In this document: positions 16,111 to 25,886 of the stretch, one piece after another
How the letters are laid out: each line of letters opens with the position of its first letter
Numbering within the stretch: the stretch's first letter is position 1
Assembly: GCF_006874425.1 (NCBI RefSeq)
Contig: NZ_VIJZ01000011.1
Span: 124,001-188,000 of the forward strand
DNA length: 64,000 nt
Origin: Paenibacillus ottowii
GTDB lineage: Bacteria > Bacillota > Bacilli > Paenibacillales > Paenibacillaceae
Reading direction: 5' to 3'
Position numbers and translations under genes: made by a program
Notes under the pieces: model-generated
Seen by the model: only the letters and a program-made list of their open reading frames with translations
The model's database searches: none
What the model was told of the DNA's origin: nothing

Positions 16111-17826
16111 TTACGTTCCATACTGAGCTTGGTGCAGACGGCTATACGCACCTTTTACGGCCATTAATTCTTCATGTTTTCCTTGCTCGGCAATCCCTTG
16201 ATCTGCAACAACAATAATGCGATCAGCATTTTTGATCGTTGCCAGACGATGTGCAATCACGAGTGTCGTGCGACCTTGAGATAGCTCTGTCAGGGCCTGC
16301 TGAATTGCAGCTTCTGTCTCTGTATCCAATGCCGATGTCGCTTCATCCAAAATAAGAACGGGCGGATTTTTCAGAAACATTCGGGCAATGGATAAACGTT
16401 GCTTTTGACCACCGGACAGCTTTACGCCTCGCTCACCGATCATCGTATCCAGCCCTTCTGGATACGATCGAACAAGATCTTCAATTTGGGCTCGACGGGC
16501 TGCATCCCAGATTTCATTTTTTGAAGCATCAAGTTTCCCGTAAGCGATATTTTCACGAATCGTTCCATCAAAGAGGAATACATCCTGCTGTACAATACCA
16601 ATCATGGATCGCAGCGAATCCAGCTTCATTTCGCGGATATCCATACCGTCAATCGTAATTCTGCCTTCCTCGACATCATAAAAGCGGGGCAGCAAGCTGC
16701 AAAGTGTCGTTTTACCTGCTCCAGAAGGACCCACAAGCGCTACGGTTTCTCCCGCATGTATGGATAGGTCTACTCCACGTAGTACCTTGTCTTTATTTTC
16801 ATAGCCAAATGTTACACCTTCAAATTGAATATCTCCGTTGAGGTGCTTAACGGTCTTCGCGCCTGACAGATCCTCTACGTCAGATTCACTTTCCAGCAAA
16901 TCCAGGTAGCGGCGGAAGCCGGCGATTCCTTTAGGATACGTTTCAATAACAGAGTTAATTTGTTTGATAGGTGCGAGAAACACATTAGACAGCATTACAA
17001 ATGCGATAAATTCTCCATAGGACATCTGTCCCTCTATAACAAACCATGTTCCACATACAAGCACAAACAATGAGACCAGCTTCATCAGAATAAAGCTGAT
17101 TGAAGAATTCCATGCCATTATGCGATAAGCGATTAGCTTTGTTTTACGAAACCGTCCATTATTCTCAGCAAAACGCTCCATTTCATGTGCTTCGTTAGAA
17201 AATGCCTGAACAACGCGGATACCGCTAACGTTATTTTCAATCCGGGCGTTGTAATCCGCAATATCAGAAAACATACGATGGAAAGCTGCATTCATTTTGC
17301 GGCTAAAATACAAAGACAGGTAAATCATCAATGGAACAATAATAAATGTCAGCACAGCTAATTTCCAGTTAATGCTGAGCATAATACCGAAAGCCCCGCC
17401 CAGAGTCATCAGTGCAATGAACAAATCCTCAGGTCCGTGGTGGGCAATTTCTCCGATATCCATCAGATCGTTGGTCATGCGCGAGACCAGGTGCCCTGTT
17501 TTGTTATTATCAAAAAAGCGAAAGGATTGCTTTTGTACTCGATCAAACAGCTTTTTACGCATGTCTGATTCAATGTTAATTCCCAGTTTGTGTCCCCAAT
17601 AGGTAACGACATAATTCAATCCGGCGCTTACAGCATAAATCCCAAGCAGAGCTAGACAGGCAAATAAAATCCATTTCCAGTTTCCGCTGGGTAGCAAATC
17701 ATCAACTACCCGATTGACTGCAAGCGGAAAAGCCAACTCCAGCAGAGCAGCTAGGATGGCGCAAGTAAAATCAATGATAAACAACGTCCGGTAAGGACGG
17801 TAATACTCGAAAAATCGTCTAAGCAT
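16111..17826 (-). CDS. ABC exporter, half-transporter with fused ATPase
   Basis: A 571-aa type-IV ABC protein. Six membrane helices (about 1-310) precede an ATPase domain with Walker A GPSGAGKTT, Q-loop IVQQDVFLFDG, signature LSGGQKQR, Walker B LILDEATSALD and H-loop IAHR. It works as a homodimer or with another half-transporter. Its position between an iron-binding lipoprotein (32 bp upstream) and the binding-protein remnant suggests siderophore or siderophore-precursor export. That is inference from context, since lipid or drug exporters look the same. Confidence 0.9.
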   Translation of the reverse strand: MLRRFFEYYRPYRTLFIIDFTCAILAALLELAFPLAVNRVVDDLLPSGNWKWILFACLALLGIYAVSAGLNYVVTYWGHKLGINIESDMRKKLFDRVQKQSFRFFDNNKTGHLVSRMTNDLMDIGEIAHHGPEDLFIALMTLGGAFGIMLSINWKLAVLTFIIVPLMIYLSLYFSRKMNAAFHRMFSDIADYNARIENNVSGIRVVQAFSNEAHEMERFAENNGRFRKTKLIAYRIMAWNSSISFILMKLVSLFVLVCGTWFVIEGQMSYGEFIAFVMLSNVFLAPIKQINSVIETYPKGIAGFRRYLDLLESESDVEDLSGAKTVKHLNGDIQFEGVTFGYENKDKVLRGVDLSIHAGETVALVGPSGAGKTTLCSLLPRFYDVEEGRITIDGMDIREMKLDSLRSMIGIVQQDVFLFDGTIRENIAYGKLDASKNEIWDAARRAQIEDLVRSYPEGLDTMIGERGVKLSGGQKQRLSIARMFLKNPPVLILDEATSALDTETEAAIQQALTELSQGRTTLVIAHRLATIKNADRIIVVADQGIAEQGKHEELMAVKGAYSRLHQAQYGT

Positions 17827-17858
17827 ATCCCTTCTCCCTTCTTATTCATTGAACTCAT

Positions 17859-18866
17859 TTATTTAGTACCCGCGGTAAGCATCTTGATAGCTTCATCCAG
17901 TGATTGATCGATAGCCAGTGGTGAGTAGGTAAACCACGGATCAGCCTTGATGAAATACACTTTGTGGTTTTTGACAGCCGGGAGATTTCTCCACAGCGCA
18001 CTTTGTTCAATTTCCTTCAACATCCCATCCGTAGTCGCTTCATCGTAAACCAGCATAATAATACGATCCCCTGACAGTTCAGGCAGCTTTTCCATCGAGA
18101 TGCTATCGTATACAAAGTTATACTTCGGGTCCTTTGCGAGCTTTTGACGTATGTACTCTGGAGGATTCAATTTCAGTGAACGGTAGATGACATGTCCTAC
18201 ATTTCGCGCTCCGTACACTCTTAGCGCGTTCTTACCGTAGGTCATATAAATGGTAACCGTTTCATCTTTTTTGAATTTTCCAGCCAGCTTCTTTCGGCTT
18301 TCTTCAGCCTTTTTGTTGAAATTAGCGATCCACTGCTCGGCTTCCTTGTCTTTACCCAGCACGGCTGCGACATCCTGCAGTTGCTTAAATACATCCCCAC
18401 CTCCAAACGAAACAGACACGGTTGGGGCAATTTTCTCCAGCTGCTCTTTCACTTCTGGCGTGGTATCTTCCGTTGCTATGATTAGATCAGGTTGTAGCTC
18501 CAGTACCTTTTCCACATTCGTCGGGTTCCCAATATCAGCAATCCCGTCTATCTTACCTTTTAAGTAGTCGCCTTCTAATACATGAGAAGCAGCCCCTACT
18601 GGCTTCACACCTAGAGCCAGCATCGCGTCCAAGTATTGTGTCGTGACGACTCGCTGTGGATTTGCAGGAATGTTGATCTTTTGGCCAGTGGCATCCACAT
18701 ATTCGCGCATGGCAACCGCTTGGGATTGCCCGTTAAGCGTATCCGTTCCGCTCTTTTCATTGGTCTGATTGTTACTAACTGTGCTTCCGCATGCAGCCAA
18801 TACAAGCATCAAAAAACTGACAAGACCAAGCGTGATTCCTATTTTTAAGCTGTACTTTTGTTGCAA
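17859..18866 (-). CDS. Iron-siderophore ABC binding lipoprotein
   Basis: A 335-aa extracytoplasmic lipoprotein. The signal peptide ends in LVLAAC, with the Cys at about residue 26. After a Ser/Asn/Gly linker comes a periplasmic-binding (TroA/FhuD-like) fold: QRVVTTQYLDAMLALGVKPVGA, VEKVLELQPDLIIAT, LEKIAPTVSVSFGGGDVF, then a C-lobe with MEKLPELSGDRIIMLVYDE. TTG start with AAGGAGG upstream. A Fur box precedes it. It probably delivers a ferric siderophore to the FecCD pair encoded downstream. Confidence 0.9.
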   Translation of the reverse strand: MQQKYSLKIGITLGLVSFLMLVLAACGSTVSNNQTNEKSGTDTLNGQSQAVAMREYVDATGQKINIPANPQRVVTTQYLDAMLALGVKPVGAASHVLEGDYLKGKIDGIADIGNPTNVEKVLELQPDLIIATEDTTPEVKEQLEKIAPTVSVSFGGGDVFKQLQDVAAVLGKDKEAEQWIANFNKKAEESRKKLAGKFKKDETVTIYMTYGKNALRVYGARNVGHVIYRSLKLNPPEYIRQKLAKDPKYNFVYDSISMEKLPELSGDRIIMLVYDEATTDGMLKEIEQSALWRNLPAVKNHKVYFIKADPWFTYSPLAIDQSLDEAIKMLTAGTK

Positions 18867-18902
18867 AATATTAGTCCTCCTTAGTTACATGCATTTATGA
18901 AA

Positions 18903-18923
18903 TGATAGTGATTCTCATTATCA
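18903..18923 (-). promoter_or_regulatory. Fur box upstream of the iron-binding lipoprotein
   Basis: Read on the minus strand, TGATAATGAGAATCACTATC fits the Fur consensus with few mismatches. It lies 37 bp before the start codon and overlaps the expected promoter. Confidence 0.75.
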
Positions 18924-19014
18924 TACAATTGTTATTCTATCTTTTACCGTCCCTTCTTACAATACAAAAATTAAAAACTTCTTTTTATGTGTATATATCG
19001 CCCTCGTAAAACAT

Positions 19015-19050
19015 CAAAAAAAGAACTGATGCATATTTTTGCATCAGTTC
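19015..19050 (-). terminator. Terminator after rbsB
   Basis: 11-bp stem GAACTGATGCA/TGCATCAGTTC followed on the minus strand by a run of T. It ends the ribose operon. Confidence 0.8.
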
Positions 19051-19082
19051 AAAAGTTAATATATTGGTTCACGTGCTCGTTT

Positions 19083-20003
19083 TTATTTAGATTGATCTAC
19101 TAGCTCCAATTTGGCGGGAATGGATTTTTTAACGGTTTTACCTTGAAGTACATCCTTGGCTGCTTGCACTGCCAATTGTCCAATCAGCTCAGGTTGCTGA
19201 GCCACGGTGGCGGTCAGTTTACCTTCCTTAATAGATTTAAGCGCATCCTCGTTACCGTCAAAGCCAATGACTGGAATTTTCTTACCAGAGCTTTGAATCG
19301 CTTCAATCGCTCCCAATGCCATTTCATCATTGTGGGCAAATACAGCCTGAACGTCCGGGTTACCTTGCAGTAGATTTTCCATTACATTCAAACCTTTGGT
19401 CCGATCGAAATCAGCCGATTGCTTGGCAATGACCTTCAGGTCCTTATCAGCTACTTCATGGAAGCCTTTCCCGCGTTCGCGGGTAGCCGATGCACCTGGG
19501 ACGCCTTCCAGCTCAATGACCTTGGCCCCTTTTCCGACTTGATCAATTACGTATCTGGCTGCCATCCGTCCTCCTTCGACGTTGTCGGAAGCAACGAGTG
19601 CTTTGACATCTCCTTTATCAGCAGAACGGTCCAGCGTAATTACCGGAATGTGCAATGCATTTGCTGATTGTACCACTGTAGAGATCGCCGATGAATCTGT
19701 CGGATTAATAAGTAACGCGTTCACTCCCTGTTGGATCAGATCATCCACGTCATTACTTTGTTTTGCAGAATCATTTTGTGCATCGACCACAATAACCTGC
19801 AATCCTTGCTTTTTGGCCTCTGCCACAACTCCGTCTTTGAGAGAAACGAAAAATGGATTATTCAGCGTTGAGATCGACAAGCCGATTTTAATGTCCTTCA
19901 GGTTTGCAGCAGCTTTAGGTTTCGCCCATTCGGGCGGCTCCAGGGAACACCCTGTCATGAGCAGGAGCAGCAAGGCAGTCATGATTAATGTAAGCTTTTT
20001 CAT
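19083..20003 (-). CDS. rbsB: D-ribose ABC transporter binding lipoprotein
   Basis: A 306-aa ribose-binding protein. The signal peptide ends LLLLMTGC (lipoprotein). The mature domain is a type-I periplasmic-binding fold with IGLSISTLNNPFFVSLKDG, DAQNDSAKQSNDVDDLIQQGV, and the ribose-site segments TLDRSADKGDVKALVASDN and FAHNDEMALGAIEA. The frame is open to 20060, but AAGGAG fits the ATG at 20003 and the signal peptide begins there. Last gene of rbsRKDACB. Confidence 0.94.
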   Translation of the reverse strand: MKKLTLIMTALLLLLMTGCSLEPPEWAKPKAAANLKDIKIGLSISTLNNPFFVSLKDGVVAEAKKQGLQVIVVDAQNDSAKQSNDVDDLIQQGVNALLINPTDSSAISTVVQSANALHIPVITLDRSADKGDVKALVASDNVEGGRMAARYVIDQVGKGAKVIELEGVPGASATRERGKGFHEVADKDLKVIAKQSADFDRTKGLNVMENLLQGNPDVQAVFAHNDEMALGAIEAIQSSGKKIPVIGFDGNEDALKSIKEGKLTATVAQQPELIGQLAVQAAKDVLQGKTVKKSIPAKLELVDQSK

Positions 20004-20037
20004 ATTTGTGTGTCTCCTTCTACGCAGATTAGGTGTA

Positions 20038-21006
20038 TTATGCAGATTTTTTACGGTCAATCAATACTGCAATAGCAATGACGATCCCTTTTACGACCAT
20101 TTGATAAAAAGAGTTAACCCCCAGCAAATTCAAGCCGTTGTTTAGGGTACCAATGATAAGCACACCAATTAATGTACCTACAATTCGTCCACGTCCTCCC
20201 GAAAGGCTAGTTCCACCTAGTACGACAGCCGCAATGGCATCCAATTCATAAGAAGTACCCGCTGTCGGCTGTGCCGAGTTCAAACGTGAGGTCAAGATAG
20301 CACCTGCCAATGCAGACAGCATTCCAGCCAAAGAGTAAATCCAAATTTTCACACGTGGTACTTTAATACCGGATACAATCGAAGCTTTCTCATTACCGCC
20401 GATGGCATACGTTTTGCGTCCGAATGGTGTTTTATGCAAAATGATCCACAGGACAGCAAAGGTAATGAGCATCGTAATCGCCGGAACCGGAATGCCAAAC
20501 TGGTAGCCACGACCAAACAATTGAAACACCAAACTGTCTCCAAGTCCCGTAATAGGGTTACCGTTGGTATAAACCAGGGTTAATCCTCTAAAAATAGTCA
20601 TAGTTGCGAGTGTGGCAATAAACGGAGCCATTTTACCTTTGGTAATCATCAAGCCGTTGACCATACCCATTACGCCACCCAATGCACAACCAATGATAAT
20701 TGCCAGAATGGGGTCGAAGCCGGCCAGCATCATATTTGCGACAAACGCACTGGATAGTGCTAATATGGAGCCGACGGACAAGTCTATTCCGCCTGTAAGA
20801 ATAACGAAGGTCATACCAAACGCAATCAATGCATTAATAGAAACCTGGCGCAACAGATTCAAAATATTAAGCGGTTCCAAAAAGCTGGGATTTAAGGCCG
20901 ATACAATAATCACCAAAATAATGAGTCCCAACAACGGGCCAAGCTTCTGTGTGATTTGTGATATTTGGATGCCTTTGCTACCTTTTGCTTCATTCATAGT
21001 TGTCAT
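20038..21006 (-). CDS. rbsC: D-ribose ABC transporter permease
   Basis: A 322-aa polytopic permease of the BPD_transp_2 family. About eight to ten helices are visible. Typical RbsC segments are GGIDLSVGSILALSSAFVA, the coupling-loop region FGRKTYAIGGNEKASIVSGI, and AVVLGGTSLSGGRGRIVGT. AGGAGG lies upstream of ATG 21006, which is one base after the rbsA stop (TAATATG), so translation is probably coupled. It forms the channel with RbsA as ATPase. Confidence 0.94.
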   Translation of the reverse strand: MTTMNEAKGSKGIQISQITQKLGPLLGLIILVIIVSALNPSFLEPLNILNLLRQVSINALIAFGMTFVILTGGIDLSVGSILALSSAFVANMMLAGFDPILAIIIGCALGGVMGMVNGLMITKGKMAPFIATLATMTIFRGLTLVYTNGNPITGLGDSLVFQLFGRGYQFGIPVPAITMLITFAVLWIILHKTPFGRKTYAIGGNEKASIVSGIKVPRVKIWIYSLAGMLSALAGAILTSRLNSAQPTAGTSYELDAIAAVVLGGTSLSGGRGRIVGTLIGVLIIGTLNNGLNLLGVNSFYQMVVKGIVIAIAVLIDRKKSA

Positions 21007-21007
21007 A

Positions 21008-22489
21008 TTACTGTCCTCCTGTAGCTAGCGTCATAATATTTTCTTGTGTGGCTTCTTCCCTGCTCAGCTCTCCGCTGATCTTTCCCTCGTGCACCACGAC
21101 AATACGATCACTCATGCCGAGTATCTCAGGAAGTTCTGAGGATACCATAATAATCGCGACCCCACGTTCGGTCAGTTCGTTCATCAACTGGTAGATTTCC
21201 CGTTTAGCTCCCACATCCACGCCTCTTGTCGGCTCGTCCAGAATGAGCACATTGGGACCGATCCCCACCCATTTGGCAATAACCACCTTTTGCTGGTTGC
21301 CGCCTGACAAACTGCCAACTCTTGCTTCAGCCGATTGCGTTTTTATTTGTAAGCGCTTAATTAATGTGTTAACAAAATCCAGCTCTTTTTTGCCTGAAAT
21401 AAATCCTTTTGAAGTAAAACTGAACAGATTCGTCAGCACCATGTTTTCCCGAATGGAAAAGTCCCGCACTAAGCCCTCATCTTTTCGGTCTTCTGTAATA
21501 AAGCCAATGCCTAGTTTCACCGCATCATCCGGCTTGCGAATAGACACCTTTTTCCCTCGTACGTGTATCTCACCACTGTCCAAGGCATCTAGTCCAAATA
21601 ACGACCGCATGATCTCAGTGCGTCCCGAGCCCATTAAGCCTGAAAAACCTACAATTTCCCCAGAGCGTACAGTAAAATTCACATTTTCAAATAGACCTTG
21701 GTGTGATGCATTTTTGACCTCCAGCACCACTTCACCCAAAGCAGGCGTTCTTACCGGGTAGCGTTCAGTCAGCTCTCTACCAACCATTTTCCGTACGACC
21801 TCATCAAAGCTCGTGTCAGGGATCGCTTGAGTATCTACGGTTTTTCCATCACGCATAATGGTAATCCGATCACAGATTGTGAATATCTCCTCCATCCGAT
21901 GGGAAATATACACAATTGAAACACCATCTTTTTTCAAGGAGTTGATAACCTCGAACAGCTTTTGAATCTCCCGTTCGGTTAAGGCTGCTGTTGGTTCATC
22001 CATTACGATCACTTTAGCATCCGTCATGAGTGCCTTGGCTATTTCAATCATTTGCTGTTGACCCACTGAGCACTCGCCTGCTTCACCATTTAAAGGAAGG
22101 TTTACTGAAAGCTTGCTAAATTGCTCGTTTGCTAACGCTTTCATTTTAGAGCTATCTAACAATCCCCACTTGGAAGTCATCTCCTTGCCAATAAACAGAT
22201 TTTCCAACACCGTCATCTCCGGCCATACATTCAGTTCCTGGTGAATAAAAGCAATCCCTTTTTGCTCCGCTTCCTTAGGGTTGGCAAAATAGGTTTCCTG
22301 ACCGTCAATAATGATCGTTCCCTCATCTCGGCGATGCAGTCCGATTAAAATATTCATTAGCGTTGATTTACCTGCACCATTTTCACCCATGAGAGCATGT
22401 ACTTCTCCTTCACGGAGATCAAAGTCAACACCACTCAGTACCTGATTGGCTCCAAAGGCTTTGTGAATTCCTTTCATTTGAATCTGCAT
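21008..22489 (-). CDS. rbsA: Ribose ABC transporter ATPase with two nucleotide-binding domains
   Basis: A 493-aa duplicated sugar ATPase. The first domain has Walker [10 protein letters not shown], signature SVGQQQM and Walker [13 protein letters not shown]. The second has the usual degenerate Walker [10 protein letters not shown], signature LSGGNQQK and [12 protein letters not shown]. An in-frame ATG lies at 22513, but GGGGGGA just before 22489 and the family start [13 protein letters not shown] favour 22489. Confidence 0.94.
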   Translation of the reverse strand: MQIQMKGIHKAFGANQVLSGVDFDLREGEVHALMGENGAGKSTLMNILIGLHRRDEGTIIIDGQETYFANPKEAEQKGIAFIHQELNVWPEMTVLENLFIGKEMTSKWGLLDSSKMKALANEQFSKLSVNLPLNGEAGECSVGQQQMIEIAKALMTDAKVIVMDEPTAALTEREIQKLFEVINSLKKDGVSIVYISHRMEEIFTICDRITIMRDGKTVDTQAIPDTSFDEVVRKMVGRELTERYPVRTPALGEVVLEVKNASHQGLFENVNFTVRSGEIVGFSGLMGSGRTEIMRSLFGLDALDSGEIHVRGKKVSIRKPDDAVKLGIGFITEDRKDEGLVRDFSIRENMVLTNLFSFTSKGFISGKKELDFVNTLIKRLQIKTQSAEARVGSLSGGNQQKVVIAKWVGIGPNVLILDEPTRGVDVGAKREIYQLMNELTERGVAIIMVSSELPEILGMSDRIVVVHEGKISGELSREEATQENIMTLATGGQ

Positions 22490-22519
22490 ACTGTCCCCCC
22501 CTTTTTCATTCACATTAAT

Positions 22520-22954
22520 TTACCCAAAATGAACTCCTGCCTGTAAAATACAATTGGCAAACGGCGTAGCCTCTCCTGTACGTATGACAGCTTTGGCTTG
22601 CCGGGTTAATTCCTTAAATTGTTCATGCGAGCAAAACTCAATGACGGCAGTCGGCTCAGGAATCTGTGAATGCTCTAGTTGCTCCTCTGTAAAGGTATTC
22701 ATAATATACTGGAATGCTGGTTTATTTTCTTGTTTGATTTCTTCGGCCAGGGTTACTTTTTCAATCACCATGTCTGCGGCAATAACATCAACAACGTCCT
22801 GAAAGGACGGAACTCCCAGTTTCAGCGCCAAATCAATTTTGGTAACGCCTTCAGGAACAGGTAGGCCGGCATCAGCCACGACAATAAAGTCGGTGTGGCC
22901 GAGATCCGTTAGTATTTTGGAGATATGACTATTTAAGATTCCATGTTTCTTCAT
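22520..22954 (-). CDS. rbsD: D-ribose pyranase
   Basis: A 144-aa enzyme interconverting beta-pyranose and furanose forms of ribose so that ribokinase can use it. The start is [20 protein letters not shown] with the catalytic-region His, followed by [11 protein letters not shown] and [11 protein letters not shown]. The C-terminus has [19 protein letters not shown], typical of the family. Its ATG overlaps the rbsK stop (TAATG), indicating coupled translation. Confidence 0.95.
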   Translation of the reverse strand: MKKHGILNSHISKILTDLGHTDFIVVADAGLPVPEGVTKIDLALKLGVPSFQDVVDVIAADMVIEKVTLAEEIKQENKPAFQYIMNTFTEEQLEHSQIPEPTAVIEFCSHEQFKELTRQAKAVIRTGEATPFANCILQAGVHFG

Positions 22955-23832
22955 TATAATTGTTCCTCCACTTCACGACGGGTTGGCATTCCACCTTGTG
23001 CTCCAAATTTGGTAACGGACAAGGACGCAGCACGATTAGCAAATTTCACACTGTCTGCCAGTGATTTTCCTTCAGCTAGCGCCACCGCAAAAGCAGCGTT
23101 GAAAGTATCTCCTGCACCTGTTGTGTCAATGGCTTCTACCTTGTAAGTGGGGACTACAACTTCCTGTTCTCCGTCGAAAAACCGTACACCATTGCTGCCT
23201 TCCGTTACAAACAACTTATTCGGATATTTGCGCAAGGCTTCCTGAAGGCTCATATCCCTAAACATGATGGCAGCTTCGTGCTCGTTTGGCGTAATGTAGG
23301 TTGCATTGGCAATTACGCTTTCTTCCACCTCACGAGCTGGAGCAGGATTCAGCAACAAGGGGACCTGATACTTCGCACAAATTTCGCTTACATAGACAAC
23401 GGTCTCCGCCGGTATTTCCTGTTGGATTAACACAATATCCGAATTTCGAATGACTTCAAGCGCTTCTTCCACGTAAGTAGGCGTAACTTCGTTATTTGCT
23501 GCTTTTACCACGACAATACTGTTATCACCCTCGGCCAGCGTGATGTGCGCTGTACCGCTTTCCATATGTGTAACCGGTTTCACATGGCTAATATGAACAT
23601 GATTCTCTTCAAAATTGCGTAAAATATGTTGTCCAAAATGGTCATCCCCTACACGTCCAATCATCGTAACATCCGCGCCGAGTCGTGCTGCGGCTACTGC
23701 CTGATTGGCTCCTTTACCTCCAGGTACTGTTTTAAAGCTTTCTCCCAGTACGGTTTCACCAGCACCGGGACGCTTGGACGAAGTCACTACGAGGTCCATC
23801 GAACTGCTTCCGATAACGGAAATTTTAGCCAT
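22954..23832 (-). CDS. rbsK: Ribokinase
   Basis: A 292-aa PfkB-family kinase phosphorylating ribose to ribose-5-phosphate. It has GSSSMDLVV at the N-terminus, the [15 protein letters not shown] signature, and the ATP/anion-hole motif [13 protein letters not shown] with catalytic Asp. The frame is open to 23955, but GAAAGGTGG precedes ATG 23832 and family proteins start there. The gene overlaps the end of rbsR by eight bases. Confidence 0.95.
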   Translation of the reverse strand: MAKISVIGSSSMDLVVTSSKRPGAGETVLGESFKTVPGGKGANQAVAAARLGADVTMIGRVGDDHFGQHILRNFEENHVHISHVKPVTHMESGTAHITLAEGDNSIVVVKAANNEVTPTYVEEALEVIRNSDIVLIQQEIPAETVVYVSEICAKYQVPLLLNPAPAREVEESVIANATYITPNEHEAAIMFRDMSLQEALRKYPNKLFVTEGSNGVRFFDGEQEVVVPTYKVEAIDTTGAGDTFNAAFAVALAEGKSLADSVKFANRAASLSVTKFGAQGGMPTRREVEEQL

Positions 23833-24853
23833 TATAATCCACCTTTCTCGTCGTTTCCCGTTCGATAAATTTGACGGGCAATTGTATGCTTGAATAGGTA
23901 AGTACTTTCGTATGAAGATTAGGTACACTTGATTTCGACGCTTGCGCCTGTTCAATCAACTGAATGAGCAGACCTGCCGCCTCCCAGCCCATTTCATAAG
24001 CAGGCTGTCTGATCGTTGATAATGGCGGAAATAGCAAGCTGCTTAATGGTATATCATCAAACCCGATAATTTGAACATCATCAGGGATTTTTTTTCCTAA
24101 TCGATGTGCCTCATGCATCACCGCGGTAGCTACAATGTCGTTACTGGCAATAACTCCGTCGGTATCCGGGTACTTGCTGAACAGCTCTTTGGCCCACGAT
24201 TCAGCATCCTTGAAGGAAAAGGACGTTGTCTCGACGACATGATAAGCAATACCGGAATACTGAAGCTCTTCCACCGCCCCGCGGAAACGATCTTGTGCTG
24301 GACGAATATGAGCAGGACCCTGTATGACTGTTATTCGTCTGCTGCCACGAGCAACTATGGCCTGAGCAGCCAAGCGACCGCCATGAGCTCCATCCGCATA
24401 AACGGAGAGACTATCACTGGAAGTCCGATCGAGAAAAACGACTGGTATTTTCAGTTTGGCGTAACAGTCAGCAGTAGGATCATTGGTAGATGAAATAACC
24501 CCAACCACATTATTCTGAACAAAAGTATCCATGTAATCTAATTCTTTTTGGCGATCTTCATCACTATTACCGAAGATAATCCGAAAATCATTTTCCTGCA
24601 TTCGATCCTCCACCCCACGAGCCAACAAGGGAAAGTAAGGGTTTGTAATATCCGGCAGCAGCAGACCGATTAATCTGGATTTCTTTTTATACAGAGAACG
24701 TGCAACTTCATTAGGCTTGTAATTTAGCTGCTTCACCGCAGCTTCAACCTTTCGCCGTGTATCCTCATGGACATATCCAGTTTCATTAATAACTCTGGAT
24801 ACGGTCGCTACAGAAACACCTGCAAAACTAGCTACCTGCTTAATTGTTGTCAT
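23825..24853 (-). CDS. rbsR: LacI-family ribose operon repressor
   Basis: A 342-aa regulator. The N-terminal LacI helix-turn-helix TIKQVASFAGVSVATVSRVIN is followed by the hinge and a ribose-binding-protein-like core (LIGLLLPDITNPYFPLLARGVED, ASNDIVATAVMHEAHRLG, GFDDIPLSSLLFPPLSTI). It is first in the operon and lies 23 bp from a perfect 14-bp palindromic operator, so it very likely represses rbsRKDACB until ribose is present. Confidence 0.93.
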   Translation of the reverse strand: MTTIKQVASFAGVSVATVSRVINETGYVHEDTRRKVEAAVKQLNYKPNEVARSLYKKKSRLIGLLLPDITNPYFPLLARGVEDRMQENDFRIIFGNSDEDRQKELDYMDTFVQNNVVGVISSTNDPTADCYAKLKIPVVFLDRTSSDSLSVYADGAHGGRLAAQAIVARGSRRITVIQGPAHIRPAQDRFRGAVEELQYSGIAYHVVETTSFSFKDAESWAKELFSKYPDTDGVIASNDIVATAVMHEAHRLGKKIPDDVQIIGFDDIPLSSLLFPPLSTIRQPAYEMGWEAAGLLIQLIEQAQASKSSVPNLHTKVLTYSSIQLPVKFIERETTRKVDYNG

Positions 24854-24875
24854 ATTGTAGGCTCAACTCCATTTG

Positions 24876-24889
24876 TGTAACCGGTTACA
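24876..24889 (-). promoter_or_regulatory. RbsR/CcpA operator of the ribose operon
   Basis: TGTAACCGGTTACA, a perfect palindrome fitting both LacI-family operators and the cre consensus. It lies immediately upstream of rbsR. Confidence 0.75.
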
Positions 24890-25064
24890 GATATAAAATA
24901 TCACAGCATTTATTTTTTGACAAGTATTAATTATTTGCAAGTCGAATACTTTAGCCGTATAATTCTTTTTGTAACTAATTAAGTTTCACCTTTTCACTAC
25001 TCTAAAGTAGGTTGATTCACCCCAGTTGCTCAATAAAATATGTATACATGGAGGCATTTCCCTA

Positions 25065-25793
25065 ATGAATATCGAAGTTTGGTCTGATTATATGTGTCCG
25101 TTCTGCTATATTGGCAAACGCCGCTTGGAGCAAGTCCTACAGCAGTTCCCACACCGCGATGAAGTTCAATTGACATTCAAGAGTTTTGAATTGAACCCTA
25201 ACGCTGTGAAAGATAGTGGTAAAACGATTAATGAAGAACTATCAACAAAATATGGTGTCAGCCTGCAAGAGGCTCATGCCATGAATGATCGCATGACCGA
25301 AAACGCACGTTCTGCGGGCCTGGAGTACAATATTCATGCCATGGTGCCGACAAACTCTCTTGATGCTCACCGTCTAACGCATTGGGCCCACACACAAGGC
25401 AAAATGCTGGAACTAAGCGAGCGTTTATTTCAGGCCGTCTTTATGGAAGGCAAGCATACTGGGGACCGTGAAGTGCTGGCATCGTTGGCAGCCGAGGTTG
25501 GTTTGGATCATAACGAAGCCGCTGCTATTTTAGCCAGTGACCGCTTTACAGATGAAGTTAGAGCTGATGAAGCTGAAGGTGCTAAGTTAGGCGTACAGGG
25601 TGTGCCATTCTTTGTATTTGATCGAAAATTCGCTGTTTCTGGTGCTCAGCCGGAGGAGGTATTCCACGATGCGCTTCAAAAAGCATGGGATGAACGTTCA
25701 CCTTTCACTATGATCAGCGGCAGCTCGTCCAAACAGGATGCAGGTGGTGTATGTACCGATGAGGGTTGCGAGCTTCCAAGCCGTGAGAGCTGA
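25065..25793 (+). CDS. DsbA-family oxidoreductase (FrnE-like)
   Basis: A 242-aa cytosolic thioredoxin-fold protein. The N-terminus has EVWSDYMCPFCYIGKRRL with a CPFC redox motif. The body is the helical DsbA/FrnE insert, then the cis-Pro segment GVQGVPFFVFDRKFAVSGAQ. The tail adds two Cys (GGVCTDEGCELP), which may form a second thiol pair or metal site. An in-frame ATG at 25026 exists; TGGAGG fits the ATG at 25065. Probably a 2-hydroxychromene-isomerase-like or disulphide oxidoreductase; substrate unknown. Confidence 0.88.
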   Translation: MNIEVWSDYMCPFCYIGKRRLEQVLQQFPHRDEVQLTFKSFELNPNAVKDSGKTINEELSTKYGVSLQEAHAMNDRMTENARSAGLEYNIHAMVPTNSLDAHRLTHWAHTQGKMLELSERLFQAVFMEGKHTGDREVLASLAAEVGLDHNEAAAILASDRFTDEVRADEAEGAKLGVQGVPFFVFDRKFAVSGAQPEEVFHDALQKAWDERSPFTMISGSSSKQDAGGVCTDEGCELPSRES

Positions 25794-25830
25794 TCAGTCA
25801 GCGAATTCAACTTCACTCTAAACAACTTAT

Positions 25831-25886
25831 AAAAAAGAAGCGTGCCACCACCCATTTTAAACCTGATGCCGGCACGCTTCTTTTTT
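25831..25886. terminator. Bidirectional terminator
   Basis: Perfect 16-bp stem AAAAAAGAAGCGTGCC with GGCACGCTTCTTTTTT, shared by the convergent DsbA-like and SDR genes; its right arm abuts the SDR stop codon. Confidence 0.85.
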
